A stretch of 64,000 nucleotides of DNA from Pseudomonas aylmerensis. Lineage in GTDB: Bacteria > Pseudomonadota > Gammaproteobacteria > Pseudomonadales > Pseudomonadaceae. Positions 51,390 to 60,087 of the stretch are shown here, piece by piece. The stretch's first letter is position 1. Every line of letters starts with the position of its first letter. The stretch spans positions 416,801 to 480,800 of the forward strand of contig NZ_MAUE01000045.1 in assembly GCF_001702265.1 (NCBI RefSeq). The letters run 5' to 3'. The notes below the pieces were generated by a model that searched no databases, was not told where the DNA came from, and was given only the letters and a program-made list of their open reading frames with translations. Made by a program: the position numbers and the translations under genes.

Positions 51390-51410
51390 TGTGGATAACG
51401 CTGTGGGTAA
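51390..51410. promoter_or_regulatory. Two DnaA-box-like sites
   Basis: TGTGGATAA (51390-51398) is the complement of the perfect DnaA box TTATCCACA. TGTGGGTAA (51402-51410) differs at one base. DnaA control of nrdAB is known in E. coli; here it is inferred from the pair next to the NrdR-like boxes. Confidence 0.55.
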
Positions 51411-51728
51411 AATGTGTATGAAACGTGGAACAGCCGTGTAGGCCGCAGTACTGCTGGATTCAGCCGTTTGTCACCGAATATTCCAAGATAAAAACAGCCG
51501 ATTGGATTTTTGAGGGCGCGAACCCTATCACAAAAAAATGCGATCACCGAATGGATTTCCCGGCTTGTGCTTGAGGGTTGGGGCATGGCTACAATCGGGG
51601 TTTGTTATGCCCTCAAAACATTACAAATAAGGTATGCCGGGCGCAGATCAAACAGGCGGAGCGGGCAATCTCGCTCCCCCTTTGACCGCACTGGCTGACG
51701 AATCCCTTGATAAAAACGAGGATCACGC

Positions 51729-52454
51729 ATGGAGCAGGAAGCCTGGCAGGTATTGATTGTCGAGGACGACGAGCGATTGGCCGAGTTGACCCGTGATTAC
51801 CTGGAGAGCAATGGCCTGCGGGTTTCGGTCGAGAGTGACGGCGCCCTGGCTGCGGCACGCATCATCGCCGAACAACCCGACCTGGTGATTCTCGACCTGA
51901 TGTTGCCTGGGGAAGATGGCCTGAGCATCTGCCGCAAGGTCCGCGAGCACTACGATGGCGTGATCCTGATGCTCACCGCGCGTACCGACGACATGGACCA
52001 GGTGCTCGGCCTGGACATGGGCGCCGACGACTATGTGTGCAAGCCGGTGCGGCCGCGCCTGTTGCTGGCCCGCATCCAGGCCCTGCTGCGGCGCAGCGAA
52101 CCGGCGGAACCTGCCGCCGTGGAGAACCAGCGCCGCCTGCAGTTCGGCCCGCTGGTGGTCGACAACGCCCTGCGCGAAGCCTGGTTGCACGCGGGCGAAA
52201 TCGAACTGACCAGCGCCGAATTCGACCTACTGTGGCTGTTGGTGGCGAATGCCGGGCGCATCCTGTCCCGCGAAGAAATCTTTATCGCCCTGCGCGGCGT
52301 CGGCTATGACGGCCAGGACCGCTCCATCGACGTGCGCATCTCGCGGATCCGCCCGAAAATCGGCGACGATCCGATCCACCCGCGCCTGATCAAGACCATT
52401 CGCAGCAAAGGCTACCTGTTCGTCCCCGAAGCCGCCGTTGATCTGCCGCTGTGA
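51729..52454 (+). CDS. OmpR-family response regulator (RstA-like)
   Basis: A 241-residue response regulator. The receiver domain (about 7-120) has V-E-D-D-E near residue 11, the phosphoacceptor Asp in I-L-D-L-M-L-P, and the lysine in Y-V-C-K-P. The winged-helix DNA-binding domain (about 140-232) ends with R-S-K-G-Y-L-F-V. It is next to nrdA as PA1157 is to PA1156. Its stop overlaps the start of the sensor kinase gene by 4 bp. The signal and targets are unknown; the RstA name is by similarity only. Confidence 0.9.
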   Translation: MEQEAWQVLIVEDDERLAELTRDYLESNGLRVSVESDGALAAARIIAEQPDLVILDLMLPGEDGLSICRKVREHYDGVILMLTARTDDMDQVLGLDMGADDYVCKPVRPRLLLARIQALLRRSEPAEPAAVENQRRLQFGPLVVDNALREAWLHAGEIELTSAEFDLLWLLVANAGRILSREEIFIALRGVGYDGQDRSIDVRISRIRPKIGDDPIHPRLIKTIRSKGYLFVPEAAVDLPL

Positions 52455-54061
52455 ACTCGATCTTCCTGCGCATCTATGGCGGCATGTGTGCGGCGCTGAT
52501 CCTGGTGGCGTTGCTCGGCGTGCTGGCCTTGCACCTGCTCAACGAGGTGCGCAGCGGCCAATACCGCGAGCGCCTGGCCCATGGCACCTTCGCGCTGATG
52601 GGCGACAACCTGCAGCCGATGAGCGCCATCGAGCGTCAGCGCGCCCTGGCGGTGTGGGAGCGCCTGCTCGGTATCCCGCTGCAATTGCGCACCCTCAGCG
52701 ACGCCCAGTTGGACCTCAGCCAGCGCAATCGCCTGCAACGCGGTCAGGTCCTGGTAGAACAGACCGGCCCCCATGCGGCACGCGTGCTGCGCCTGGTCAG
52801 TGAGCGGGAGCAACTGGTGTTGACCGGCGAAGTGCAGCAGATCAGCGAGCAACTGGCCCGTGCGACGATTTACCTCTTGGCCGACGAACTGGTGCGCTTC
52901 CCGGTGGCCGAACAGCCGCAACGCCTGGCCGCTATAAAAGAAGCCAAGGGTTTTGGCTTCGAGATGCACCTGGTGGCCCTCGACCAGGCCGACATGGACG
53001 AAGACCAGCGTCGCCGCGTGTCGGAAGGCGATACGGTGATGGCCCTGGGCAAGGGCGGCGATTCGATCCGCGTCTTCGCCGGCATGGTCGGCACGCCCTG
53101 GGTGCTGGAAATCGGCCCACTGTTTCAAATGAACCCTTACCCGGCGCAATGGCTGATCCTGATCGCCTTGATCGGCCTGAGCCTGATTGGCCTGATCGTC
53201 TATCTATTGGTGCGTCAGCTGGAGCGGCGCCTCAAAGGCCTGGAAGCGGCCGCGACGCGTATCGCCAAGGGCAACCTGGAGGTGCGCGTACCAGCCCGGG
53301 GGGCTGACTCGGTAGGGCGCCTGGCCGCGGCGTTCAATGGCATGGCCGAGCACTTGCAGCAATTGCTCGCCATCCAGCGCGAACTGGTGCGCGCGGTGTC
53401 CCACGAGCTGCGCACCCCGGTAGCGCGCCTGCGCTTTGGCCTGGAGATGCTCGGCGACGCGACCACCGCTGACGCCCGGCGCAAATACCTGGAAGGCATG
53501 GACAGCGATATCCAGGACCTCGATGGCCTGGTGGATGAGATGCTCACGTATGCGCGCCTGGAGCAGGGCGCGCCGGAGCTGAATTTCCAACGGGTCGACC
53601 TCGATGCGCTGCTCGATCAGGTCATCGGCGAATTATCGCCACTGCGCCCTCAAGTCGTGGTGAGTCGGGGCATTTGCCTGTCTTCGGCGCATTGGGATGA
53701 CGCCTGGGTCGACGCCGAACCGCGCTATCTGCACCGCGCCCTGCAAAACCTGGTGAGCAATGCCATGCGCCACGCCCAGGGCCAGGTCTTGATCAGTTAC
53801 CAGGTGGGGCAGGTGCGCTGCCGTATCGATGTGGAAGATGATGGCCCCGGTGTGCCGGAGAGTGCCTGGGAGCGCATTTTCACGCCGTTCCTACGCCTGG
53901 ATGACAGCCGCACCCGCGCCTCTGGCGGGCATGGGTTGGGGTTGTCGATTGTGCGGCGGATCATTTATTGGCACGGCGGGCGGGCGTTGATCAGCAAGAG
54001 CAACAACTTGGGTGGGGCTTGCTTTAGCCTGAGTTGGCCGCGAGACCAGGATAAGCCTTGA
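52451..54061 (+). CDS. Sensor histidine kinase (RstB-like)
   Basis: A 536-residue membrane kinase with spans near 8-28 and 237-257, which enclose a periplasmic sensor part of about 210 residues. A HAMP domain follows (about 260-312). The H-box S-H-E-L-R-T-P-V-A-R lies near residue 320, and the ATPase domain has N-A-M-R-H-A and G-H-G-L-G-L-S-I-V. It uses a GTG start at 52451 that overlaps the response regulator stop (GTGA). It forms a two-gene operon with the regulator. Confidence 0.9.
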   Translation: MNSIFLRIYGGMCAALILVALLGVLALHLLNEVRSGQYRERLAHGTFALMGDNLQPMSAIERQRALAVWERLLGIPLQLRTLSDAQLDLSQRNRLQRGQVLVEQTGPHAARVLRLVSEREQLVLTGEVQQISEQLARATIYLLADELVRFPVAEQPQRLAAIKEAKGFGFEMHLVALDQADMDEDQRRRVSEGDTVMALGKGGDSIRVFAGMVGTPWVLEIGPLFQMNPYPAQWLILIALIGLSLIGLIVYLLVRQLERRLKGLEAAATRIAKGNLEVRVPARGADSVGRLAAAFNGMAEHLQQLLAIQRELVRAVSHELRTPVARLRFGLEMLGDATTADARRKYLEGMDSDIQDLDGLVDEMLTYARLEQGAPELNFQRVDLDALLDQVIGELSPLRPQVVVSRGICLSSAHWDDAWVDAEPRYLHRALQNLVSNAMRHAQGQVLISYQVGQVRCRIDVEDDGPGVPESAWERIFTPFLRLDDSRTRASGGHGLGLSIVRRIIYWHGGRALISKSNNLGGACFSLSWPRDQDKP

Positions 54062-54067
54062 TAGTGC

Positions 54068-54115
54068 TCTCGCCGGCAAGCCGGCTCGTGCATTTGCAGT
54101 GCATTCCCTTGCCGG
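54068..54115. repeat. Intergenic hairpin after the two-component operon
   Basis: GCCGGCAAG pairs with CTTGCCGGC over a loop containing a second small pair. It separates convergent genes and may end both transcripts. Confidence 0.6.
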
Positions 54116-54128
54116 CGCCAGCGCCCTA

Positions 54129-54845
54129 TCAGGCGCCTACCGCCACCAGGCTCAACAGCTGTCCGTCATCCAGCGCAAACTGCCCCGTCAATTCCTTGCC
54201 ATGGCACCACTCTTCGGACAAATCCGTCAGCAGTCGCAGCCGCAGGTGACCGGCCTCTGACCACTCCACCACCTCGGCATGCTCGAAATAGAAGCGCTTC
54301 TGCACGATCGGATAAAGCGCCTTGAACAGACTCTCCTTGGCCGAAAACGTCAGCGTCACCAGCAAGGCGACCTGTTCGCGAGGGAGGGCGGCCATGCGCT
54401 GCAGTTCATCGGCGGTCAGGATTTCCCCGGCCAGGCGTTCCGCGCGTTCCAGGCTCAGGAGGTTCTCCAGGTCCATGCCCAGCCCGCGCCATTGCGCCTT
54501 GTGCCCGACAATCGCGGCGGCATGCCCGGTGCTGTGGGTGATCGAGCCACTGATATGCGCCGGCCACACCGGTGCGCGGTCGTCGCCAATCGCCGGCACA
54601 CAATCCAGGTGATCCAGCCTTTGCAGGGCGGCGCGTGCACACAGTCGACCGGCAAGAAACTCGGCCTGGCGCTTGGCCACCGAGCGCTGGATGCTCGGCG
54701 GTGGCGGCACGGCGCTGCGCTGGAAATCCCCGTCCGCCAGCAAGGCCGGGTCAAACCGGGTGCTGAGAAATACCGTGCCCGGCAACGGGGCGGGCAGCGG
54801 CCAGTGGGCATCGAGTGGGGTGCAGCAAGCGGGTAGGGGATTCAT
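54129..54845 (-). CDS. pcpS: 4'-phosphopantetheinyl transferase (PcpS/EntD type)
   Basis: A 238-residue enzyme that transfers phosphopantetheine from CoA to a serine of acyl-, peptidyl- or aryl-carrier proteins. Motifs are G-S-I-T-H-S (about residue 99), G-M-D-L-E-N (about 123), and F-S-A-K-E-S-L-F-K-A (about 167), with Mg-binding Asp and Glu. Pseudomonads use one such enzyme for fatty acid and siderophore carrier proteins. It stands alone, divergent from the phoPQ unit. Confidence 0.93.
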   Translation of the reverse strand: MNPLPACCTPLDAHWPLPAPLPGTVFLSTRFDPALLADGDFQRSAVPPPPSIQRSVAKRQAEFLAGRLCARAALQRLDHLDCVPAIGDDRAPVWPAHISGSITHSTGHAAAIVGHKAQWRGLGMDLENLLSLERAERLAGEILTADELQRMAALPREQVALLVTLTFSAKESLFKALYPIVQKRFYFEHAEVVEWSEAGHLRLRLLTDLSEEWCHGKELTGQFALDDGQLLSLVAVGA

Positions 54846-54890
54846 GGGCGGTATTTTGCCGAGTTGCTGCGCCGCCGGATAGCCCGCAAC

Positions 54891-54930
54891 GGTTCAGGCG
54901 AGGTTCAGAGCCTGTTCAGGGGGAGTTCAG
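54891..54930 (+). promoter_or_regulatory. Four tandem PhoP-box-like repeats
   Basis: GTTCAG occurs at 54892, 54903, 54914 and 54925, exactly 11 bp apart (flanking first bases G, G, T, A). PhoP of the OmpR family binds direct half-sites repeated every 11 bp. The array is 59-98 bp before the small secreted gene that leads phoPQ. Confidence 0.7.
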
Positions 54931-54988
54931 GGGCGTTTGCGTAGGCTGGTCTCAACACACCACAGCCCTGCGCGTATGAGGTAACACC

Positions 54989-55297
54989 ATGACTGCGATC
55001 AAAAAGCTGATGTTGGCGTTGACCATGCTGAGTGCCACTGCCGGGGTCCAGGCCTCCGATGGCGCCTTTGCAGGATTCGGTCGTGAGAAAACCAAGAAAA
55101 CCAGCACGCTGATCCAGCGTGTGAGTTTCGAAGAGGCGGGCAGCCAGCCCACGCCCTGGGGCCAGTCCCTGGGCCTTGCGACCCCGCAGCAGGGCTATCG
55201 CGCCGGTTATCAACACCTGACCGGCCAGTACAATGGCATTAAAATGCGCCAGCAAGACTTGCAGGGCCGCTATGATATCCCCCTGTCGGACAGTTGA
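54989..55297 (+). CDS. Small secreted protein leading the phoPQ operon
   Basis: A 102-residue protein with a signal peptide (K-K-L-M-L-A-L-T-M-L, cut after V-Q-A near residue 22) and a polar mature part of about 80 residues, rich in Gln, Gly and Tyr, without cysteines. GAGG lies 7 bases before the start. It is 18 bp before phoP and follows the GTTCAG repeats, so it is probably PhoP-induced. In P. aeruginosa this place is taken by oprH, which encodes a beta-barrel of about 200 residues; this protein looks too short to be one. Function unknown. Confidence 0.75.
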   Translation: MTAIKKLMLALTMLSATAGVQASDGAFAGFGREKTKKTSTLIQRVSFEEAGSQPTPWGQSLGLATPQQGYRAGYQHLTGQYNGIKMRQQDLQGRYDIPLSDS

Positions 55298-55315
55298 TTT
55301 GCTTTGGAGAGCCTT

Positions 55316-55993
55316 ATGAAATTGCTGGTGGTGGAAGATGAGGCGCTGCTGCGTCATCACCTGTTTACCCGCCTGACCGACAGTGGGCATGTGGTCGAGG
55401 CCGTGGCCAACGCCGAAGAGGCCCTGTACCAGACCGGCCAATTCAATCATGACCTGGCGATCATTGACCTCGGCCTGCCCGGCATGGGCGGCCTGGACCT
55501 GATCCGCCAATTGCGCGCCCAGGCCAAGACCTTCCCGATCCTGATCCTCACCGCGCGTGGCAACTGGCAGGACAAGGTCGAAGGCCTGGCGGCGGGCGCC
55601 GACGACTACGTGGTCAAGCCGTTCCAGTTCGAAGAGCTGGAGGCGCGGATGAATGCCTTGTTGCGCCGCTCCAGCGGCTTTACCCAATCGACCATCGTCG
55701 CCGGGCCGTTGCTGCTGGACCTCAATCGCAAGCAGGCGTCCCTCGACGAACAGCCGCTGGCACTGACCGCCTACGAATACCGGATCCTCGAATACCTGAT
55801 GCGCCATCACCAGCAAGTGGTGGCCAAGGACCGTTTGATGGAGCAGCTCTACCCCGATGACGACGAGCGCGATCCAAACGTGATCGAAGTGCTGGTCGGC
55901 CGCCTGCGCCGCAAACTCGAAGGCCCGGCGGGGTTCAAGCCGATCGACACCGTGCGCGGCCTGGGCTACCTGTTCAATGAGCGCTGCCGTTGA
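55316..55993 (+). CDS. phoP: Response regulator PhoP
   Basis: A 225-residue OmpR-type regulator that responds to low Mg2+ with PhoQ and controls lipid A modification and polymyxin resistance. The receiver has V-E-D-E, I-I-D-L-G-L-P-G and V-V-K-P-F. The DNA-binding domain has D-T-V-R-G-L-G-Y. The sequence is nearly identical in many stretches to P. aeruginosa PhoP. ATG 55316 has TGGAGAG upstream; the stop overlaps phoQ. Confidence 0.95.
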   Translation: MKLLVVEDEALLRHHLFTRLTDSGHVVEAVANAEEALYQTGQFNHDLAIIDLGLPGMGGLDLIRQLRAQAKTFPILILTARGNWQDKVEGLAAGADDYVVKPFQFEELEARMNALLRRSSGFTQSTIVAGPLLLDLNRKQASLDEQPLALTAYEYRILEYLMRHHQQVVAKDRLMEQLYPDDDERDPNVIEVLVGRLRRKLEGPAGFKPIDTVRGLGYLFNERCR

Positions 55994-57336
55994 TTCGCTC
56001 GCTACGCGTGCGCTTGATGCTGGCGGCCGCCACCCTGGCCGTGCTGTTCATGCTGGGTTTGTTGCCGGCCATGCAGGGGGCGTTCAGCCTGGCGTTGCAG
56101 GATTCCATCGAGCAGCGCCTGGCGTCGGATGTCACTACCCTGATTTCGGCGGCACGCGTCGAAAACAACCGGCTGCTGATGCCGGCGCAGTTGCCTGACG
56201 AACGTTTCAACCTGACTGACAGCCGCCTGTTGGGCTACATCTATGACCGTGAGGGCCACCTGGTGTGGCGCTCGCGGGCGACCAAAGAAGAAAACATCAA
56301 CTACAAGCCGCGCTATGACGGACGCGGCAATGAATTTGCGCGAATTCGCGAAGCCAACGGCCAGGAATTCTTCGTCTATGACGTCGAGGTCAAGCTGCTC
56401 GGCGGCAAGAGCGCGGCGTTCAGTATCGTCGCCCTGCAGCCGGTGCGCGAATATCAGCTGACCCTCGAAGGCCTGCGCGAAAACCTGTACCTGGGCTTCG
56501 GCGCAGCCTTGCTGGTGCTGCTGACGTTGCTATGGCTGGGCCTGACCTGGGGCCTGCAAGCCTTGCGGCGCCTGAGCCAGGAACTCGACCAGATCGAAGG
56601 CGGCACCCGCGAAAGCCTCAGCGAAGAACATCCCCGCGAACTGCTGCGCCTGACCGGCTCGCTCAACCGTTTGCTGCACAGCGAGCGCGAGCAGCGGGCA
56701 CGCTATCGCGACTCCCTCGACGACTTGGCCCACAGCCTGAAAACCCCGCTGGCAGTATTGCAGGGCGTAAGCGAGGACATGGCCCAGCGTCCGGAAGACC
56801 GCGACCAGGCCTGGGTCCTGCAATCGCAGATCGAGCGCATGAGCCAGCAGATCAGCTACCAGTTGCAGCGCGCGAGCCTGCGCAAAAGCGGCCTGGTGCG
56901 CCACCAGGTGCGCCTGGAGCCGGTGCTGCAAAGCCTGTGCGACACGCTGGACAAGGTCTACCGCGACAAACGCGTGACCGTGTCTTTTGATCTGCCGGAA
57001 GAGTGCGACGTACCGATCGAGAAGGGCGCCTTGCTCGAATTGCTCGGTAACCTGCTGGAAAACGCCTACCGGCTGTGCCTGAGTGAAGTGCGCATCAGCC
57101 TGGTGGAAAGCCTGGAAGGCACCGAGCTGTGCATTGAAGACGACGGGCCCGGGGTGCCACCGGATCAGCGTGCACGGATCCTGCAGCGGGGCGAGCGGCT
57201 GGACCGCCAGCATCCGGGGCAGGGCATTGGCCTGGCGGTGGTCAAGGACATCATTGAAAGCTACAGCGCGCGCCTGACCCTGGGTGATTCACCATTGGGT
57301 GGGGCGGCGTTCAAGATTCACTTTCCAGCGGTGTGA
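55990..57336 (+). CDS. phoQ: Sensor kinase PhoQ
   Basis: A 448-residue membrane kinase with spans at about 10-30 and 165-187 and a periplasmic Mg2+-sensing part between. The H-box D-L-A-H-S-L-K-T-P-L-A-V-L-Q-G lies near residue 254; the ATPase domain has L-L-E-N-A-Y and G-Q-G-I-G-L-A-V-V. The start is a TTG at 55990 that overlaps the phoP stop (TTGA), so the two are coupled. Confidence 0.93.
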   Translation: MIRSLRVRLMLAAATLAVLFMLGLLPAMQGAFSLALQDSIEQRLASDVTTLISAARVENNRLLMPAQLPDERFNLTDSRLLGYIYDREGHLVWRSRATKEENINYKPRYDGRGNEFARIREANGQEFFVYDVEVKLLGGKSAAFSIVALQPVREYQLTLEGLRENLYLGFGAALLVLLTLLWLGLTWGLQALRRLSQELDQIEGGTRESLSEEHPRELLRLTGSLNRLLHSEREQRARYRDSLDDLAHSLKTPLAVLQGVSEDMAQRPEDRDQAWVLQSQIERMSQQISYQLQRASLRKSGLVRHQVRLEPVLQSLCDTLDKVYRDKRVTVSFDLPEECDVPIEKGALLELLGNLLENAYRLCLSEVRISLVESLEGTELCIEDDGPGVPPDQRARILQRGERLDRQHPGQGIGLAVVKDIIESYSARLTLGDSPLGGAAFKIHFPAV

Positions 57337-57377
57337 GCTTTATCGGCGGTGATGGCTTCATCGCCGGCAACACACCT

Positions 57378-58376
57378 CTAACTTTCCTGCGCCCGGTACG
57401 CCCCGGGCGTCAGCCCCGTCCACTTCTTGAACGCCCGATGAAACGCCGATGGTTCGGAAAATCCCAACTGCTCGGCGATCTCCTGCAATGACAGATCCGC
57501 CCGCCCCAGGTGATAGATGGCGATGTCCCGCCGCAGCTCATCCTTGAGTGCCTGGAAACTGGTGCCTTCCTCTCGCAGATGCCGGCGCAGGGTTTGCGGG
57601 CTGATGTGCAGGTGCTGGGCGACGGCTTCCAGGTCCGGCCAGGGCGTGCGGTCGCGGCTCAGCAGGCGCCGCAGTTGGCTGCTCAGGCTGTCGCCCTCAT
57701 CGGGGCGCGACAGCAAATCCGCCGGCGAGCGTTCCAGGAAGTGCTTGAGCGTACGCTCGTCCTGCAGCAACGGCAGGCTCAGGTAGCGGCTGGGAAATAC
57801 CAGGCTGCTGCTCGAGGCGCCGAACACCAGGGTGCACGGAAACAGCAGGTCGTATTCAGTGGCATGGGCCGGCATCGGGTAGCTGAACGTGGCCTGGTGC
57901 AGCCGAATCCGTTGGCCGATCAGCCAACTGCCCAGGCGATGCCAGATCACCAGCAGGCATTCGCTGAGGAAATGGTCCGGGTCCCACAGTTGCGAGTCGT
58001 CGAGGCTCAAGCGGGCCATGTCGCCTTCGCGGGTCAGCTGCCAGCGCGGACCTTGTGGGAATAGGCTATAAAATAATAAGCCGCGTTCCAGCGCTTTCTC
58101 CAGGGTGCGGCAGTGGATCAGCGCGTGGCACATCATGGCGAAAGTGCCGCGTTTGCTTGGGCCGTCGGCAAAGCCCAGGTATTCGTCGTCCAGCGCCAGC
58201 CAGAGCATTTGCAGCAGTCGGGTAAATTGCTCCGGTGCAATACGGGCGCGAGGTTCGCTCAGTAATTGCGGGGTAATACCGACCTGCAACAACAGGCCCG
58301 AATAATCATAGCCGGCTCGGCGTGCACCGCCGAGGGCCGCCCGGGCGTAATGACTGGCGATGGTACGTTCACGCAT
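57378..58376 (-). CDS. AraC family regulator with arabinose-binding-like domain (OruR-like)
   Basis: A 332-residue regulator. The N-terminal Arabinose_bd-type domain covers about 15-205 and the AraC double helix-turn-helix about 230-330 (V-A-Q-H-L-H-I-S-P-Q-T-L-R-R-H-L and L-G-F-S-E-P-S-A-F-H-R-A-F). ATG 58376 was chosen for GAGG 7 bases upstream and the M-R-E-R-T-I start. It is divergent from dctA, with shared palindromes between. The role is unknown; a link to dctA or to ornithine use is only a guess. Confidence 0.85.
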   Translation of the reverse strand: MRERTIASHYARAALGGARRAGYDYSGLLLQVGITPQLLSEPRARIAPEQFTRLLQMLWLALDDEYLGFADGPSKRGTFAMMCHALIHCRTLEKALERGLLFYSLFPQGPRWQLTREGDMARLSLDDSQLWDPDHFLSECLLVIWHRLGSWLIGQRIRLHQATFSYPMPAHATEYDLLFPCTLVFGASSSSLVFPSRYLSLPLLQDERTLKHFLERSPADLLSRPDEGDSLSSQLRRLLSRDRTPWPDLEAVAQHLHISPQTLRRHLREEGTSFQALKDELRRDIAIYHLGRADLSLQEIAEQLGFSEPSAFHRAFKKWTGLTPGAYRAQES

Positions 58377-58432
58377 GCGAAGGCCTCGTCCATGGAGTGG
58401 CCGATGGTAGCCACCCCCTGGGAGAGGGACAA

Positions 58433-58446
58433 GGCGGATATCCGCC
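58433..58446. promoter_or_regulatory. Palindromic operator 1 before dctA
   Basis: GGCGGATATCCGCC, a perfect 14-bp palindrome, about 133 bp before the sigma54 -24 element. It resembles the core of DctD activator sites described in rhizobia (GCGGAAATCCGC). Confidence 0.55.
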
Positions 58447-58473
58447 AAATTGTAGGACGGGATTGGGCGAGTG

Positions 58474-58487
58474 GGCGGAAATCCGCC
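58474..58487. promoter_or_regulatory. Palindromic operator 2 before dctA
   Basis: GGCGGAAATCCGCC, centred 41 bp (about four helical turns) from operator 1 and about 85 bp upstream of the sigma54 promoter. A related copy GGCGGATATTTGCC lies downstream at 58676-58689. Confidence 0.55.
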
Positions 58488-58565
58488 ACCTGTTTACCTG
58501 CGTTAGAAGGGGTCGAAAATCCCCCAGCCCTGATGTCTAAAGGCCTGTAGGATTTTTACCAAAGC

Positions 58566-58581
58566 TGGCACGCCGTTTGCG
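58566..58581 (+). promoter_or_regulatory. Sigma54 promoter of dctA
   Basis: TGGCACGCCGTTTGCG matches TGGCAC-N5-TTGCW with GG and GC 10 bases apart (last base G instead of A/T). It lies 135 bp before the dctA start. Activation by DctB/DctD is the expected mode. Confidence 0.85.
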
Positions 58582-58715
58582 ATACATACAACAGCGCAGG
58601 CCTGGTCCTACAAGCCTCGCAAACAACAAATCCCTCCAGTGCAGGAGGGTTCGCAATTCAAGTGTCGTGGGCAATGGCGGATATTTGCCACACGGGACGA
58701 TTGAGGAACTTTGCA

Positions 58716-60050
58716 ATGACGACTCGTCAGCCAATCTACAAATCCCTGTATTTCCAGGTGATCGTTGCAATCGTTATCGGTATTTTGCTCGGTCACTTCT
58801 ACCCACAGACCGGCGTGGCCCTCAAGCCACTGGGTGACGGCTTTATCAAGCTGATCAAAATGGTCATCGCCCCGATCATCTTCTGCACCGTTGTCAGCGG
58901 CATCGCTGGCATGCAAAGCATGAAATCGGTCGGCAAAACCGGCGGCTACGCGCTGCTGTACTTCGAAATCGTTTCCACCATCGCCCTGCTGATCGGCCTG
59001 ATCGTCGTCAACGTTGTGCAACCGGGCGCCGGCATGCACATCGACGTGGCGACCCTGGACGCCTCCAAAGTCGCGGCCTACGTGACTGCCGGTGCAGACC
59101 AGAGCGTGGTTGGCTTTATCCTCAATGTGATCCCGAACACTATCGTCGGTGCGTTCGCCAACGGCGACATCCTGCAAGTGCTGATGTTCTCGGTGATCTT
59201 CGGTTTCGCCCTGCATCGCCTGGGTGCCTACGGCAAGCCGGTCCTGGACTTCATCGATCGCTTCGCGCACGTGATGTTCAACATCATCAACATGATCATG
59301 AAGCTCGCCCCAATCGGTGCCCTCGGCGCCATGGCGTTCACCATCGGTGCCTACGGTGTCGGTTCGCTGGTGCAACTGGGCCAGCTGATGATCTGCTTCT
59401 ACATCACCTGCATCCTGTTCGTGGTCGTGGTGCTGGGCGCCATCTGCCGCGCGCACGGTTTCAGCGTGCTGAAGCTGGTTCGCTATATCCGTGAAGAACT
59501 GCTGATCGTGCTGGGTACTTCCTCCTCCGAATCCGCACTGCCACGCATGCTGATCAAGATGGAGCGCCTGGGCGCGAAGAAGTCCGTAGTAGGCCTGGTG
59601 ATCCCGACTGGCTACTCGTTCAACCTCGACGGTACTTCGATCTACCTGACCATGGCTGCCGTGTTCATCGCCCAGGCGACTGACACCCACATGGACATCA
59701 CCCACCAGATCACCCTGCTGCTGGTGCTGCTGCTGTCCTCCAAAGGCGCTGCAGGCGTGACCGGTAGCGGCTTCATCGTACTGGCTGCAACCCTGTCGGC
59801 CGTGGGCCACCTGCCGGTTGCCGGCCTGGCGCTGATCCTGGGTATCGACCGCTTCATGTCCGAAGCCCGCGCGCTGACCAACCTGGTCGGTAACGCCGTT
59901 GCCACCATCGTCGTGGCCAAGTGGGTCAAGGAACTGGACACCGACAAGCTGCACAGCGAGTTGGCTTCCGGCGGTACTGGCATCTCCGACACCCGTGTGG
60001 AAGATGACCTGGGCGTCGCCGAAGGTCCTGCTCCTGCTTCGGTGAAGTAA
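58716..60050 (+). CDS. dctA: C4-dicarboxylate/proton symporter DctA
   Basis: A 444-residue DAACS-family carrier for succinate, fumarate and malate. It has about eight membrane spans and two re-entrant loops. Signature parts are S-S-S-E-S-A-L-P-R-M (about 268-277), S-F-N-L-D-G-T-S-I-Y-L-T (about 304-315) and the C-terminal L-V-G-N-A-V-A-T. ATG 58716 (M-T-T-R-Q-P-I-Y) has GAGG 10 bases upstream; the longer frame lies in the leader. It is downstream of a sigma54 promoter and next to phoPQ, as in P. aeruginosa. Confidence 0.96.
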   Translation: MTTRQPIYKSLYFQVIVAIVIGILLGHFYPQTGVALKPLGDGFIKLIKMVIAPIIFCTVVSGIAGMQSMKSVGKTGGYALLYFEIVSTIALLIGLIVVNVVQPGAGMHIDVATLDASKVAAYVTAGADQSVVGFILNVIPNTIVGAFANGDILQVLMFSVIFGFALHRLGAYGKPVLDFIDRFAHVMFNIINMIMKLAPIGALGAMAFTIGAYGVGSLVQLGQLMICFYITCILFVVVVLGAICRAHGFSVLKLVRYIREELLIVLGTSSSESALPRMLIKMERLGAKKSVVGLVIPTGYSFNLDGTSIYLTMAAVFIAQATDTHMDITHQITLLLVLLLSSKGAAGVTGSGFIVLAATLSAVGHLPVAGLALILGIDRFMSEARALTNLVGNAVATIVVAKWVKELDTDKLHSELASGGTGISDTRVEDDLGVAEGPAPASVK

Positions 60051-60087
60051 GCGCTTCCCGGTGTGAATTGACACCGACGCTTCGCAC

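Larger units (their letters stand above)
50946..51728. promoter_or_regulatory. Long nrdA upstream region
   Basis: A 783-bp region without a supported gene, divergent between nrdA and a response regulator gene. NrdR-like boxes and DnaA-box-like sites lie 370-465 bp before nrdA, implying a long nrdA leader. The right end, with a GGAGCGGG/CGCTCC hairpin near 51657, leads into the response regulator gene. Confidence 0.5.

Noticed and set aside
54129..54845. Phosphopantetheinyl transferase as a sign of a nearby NRPS or PKS cluster
   Set aside because: No carrier-protein or synthetase genes are in the window; the location matches the housekeeping pcpS type of Pseudomonas.
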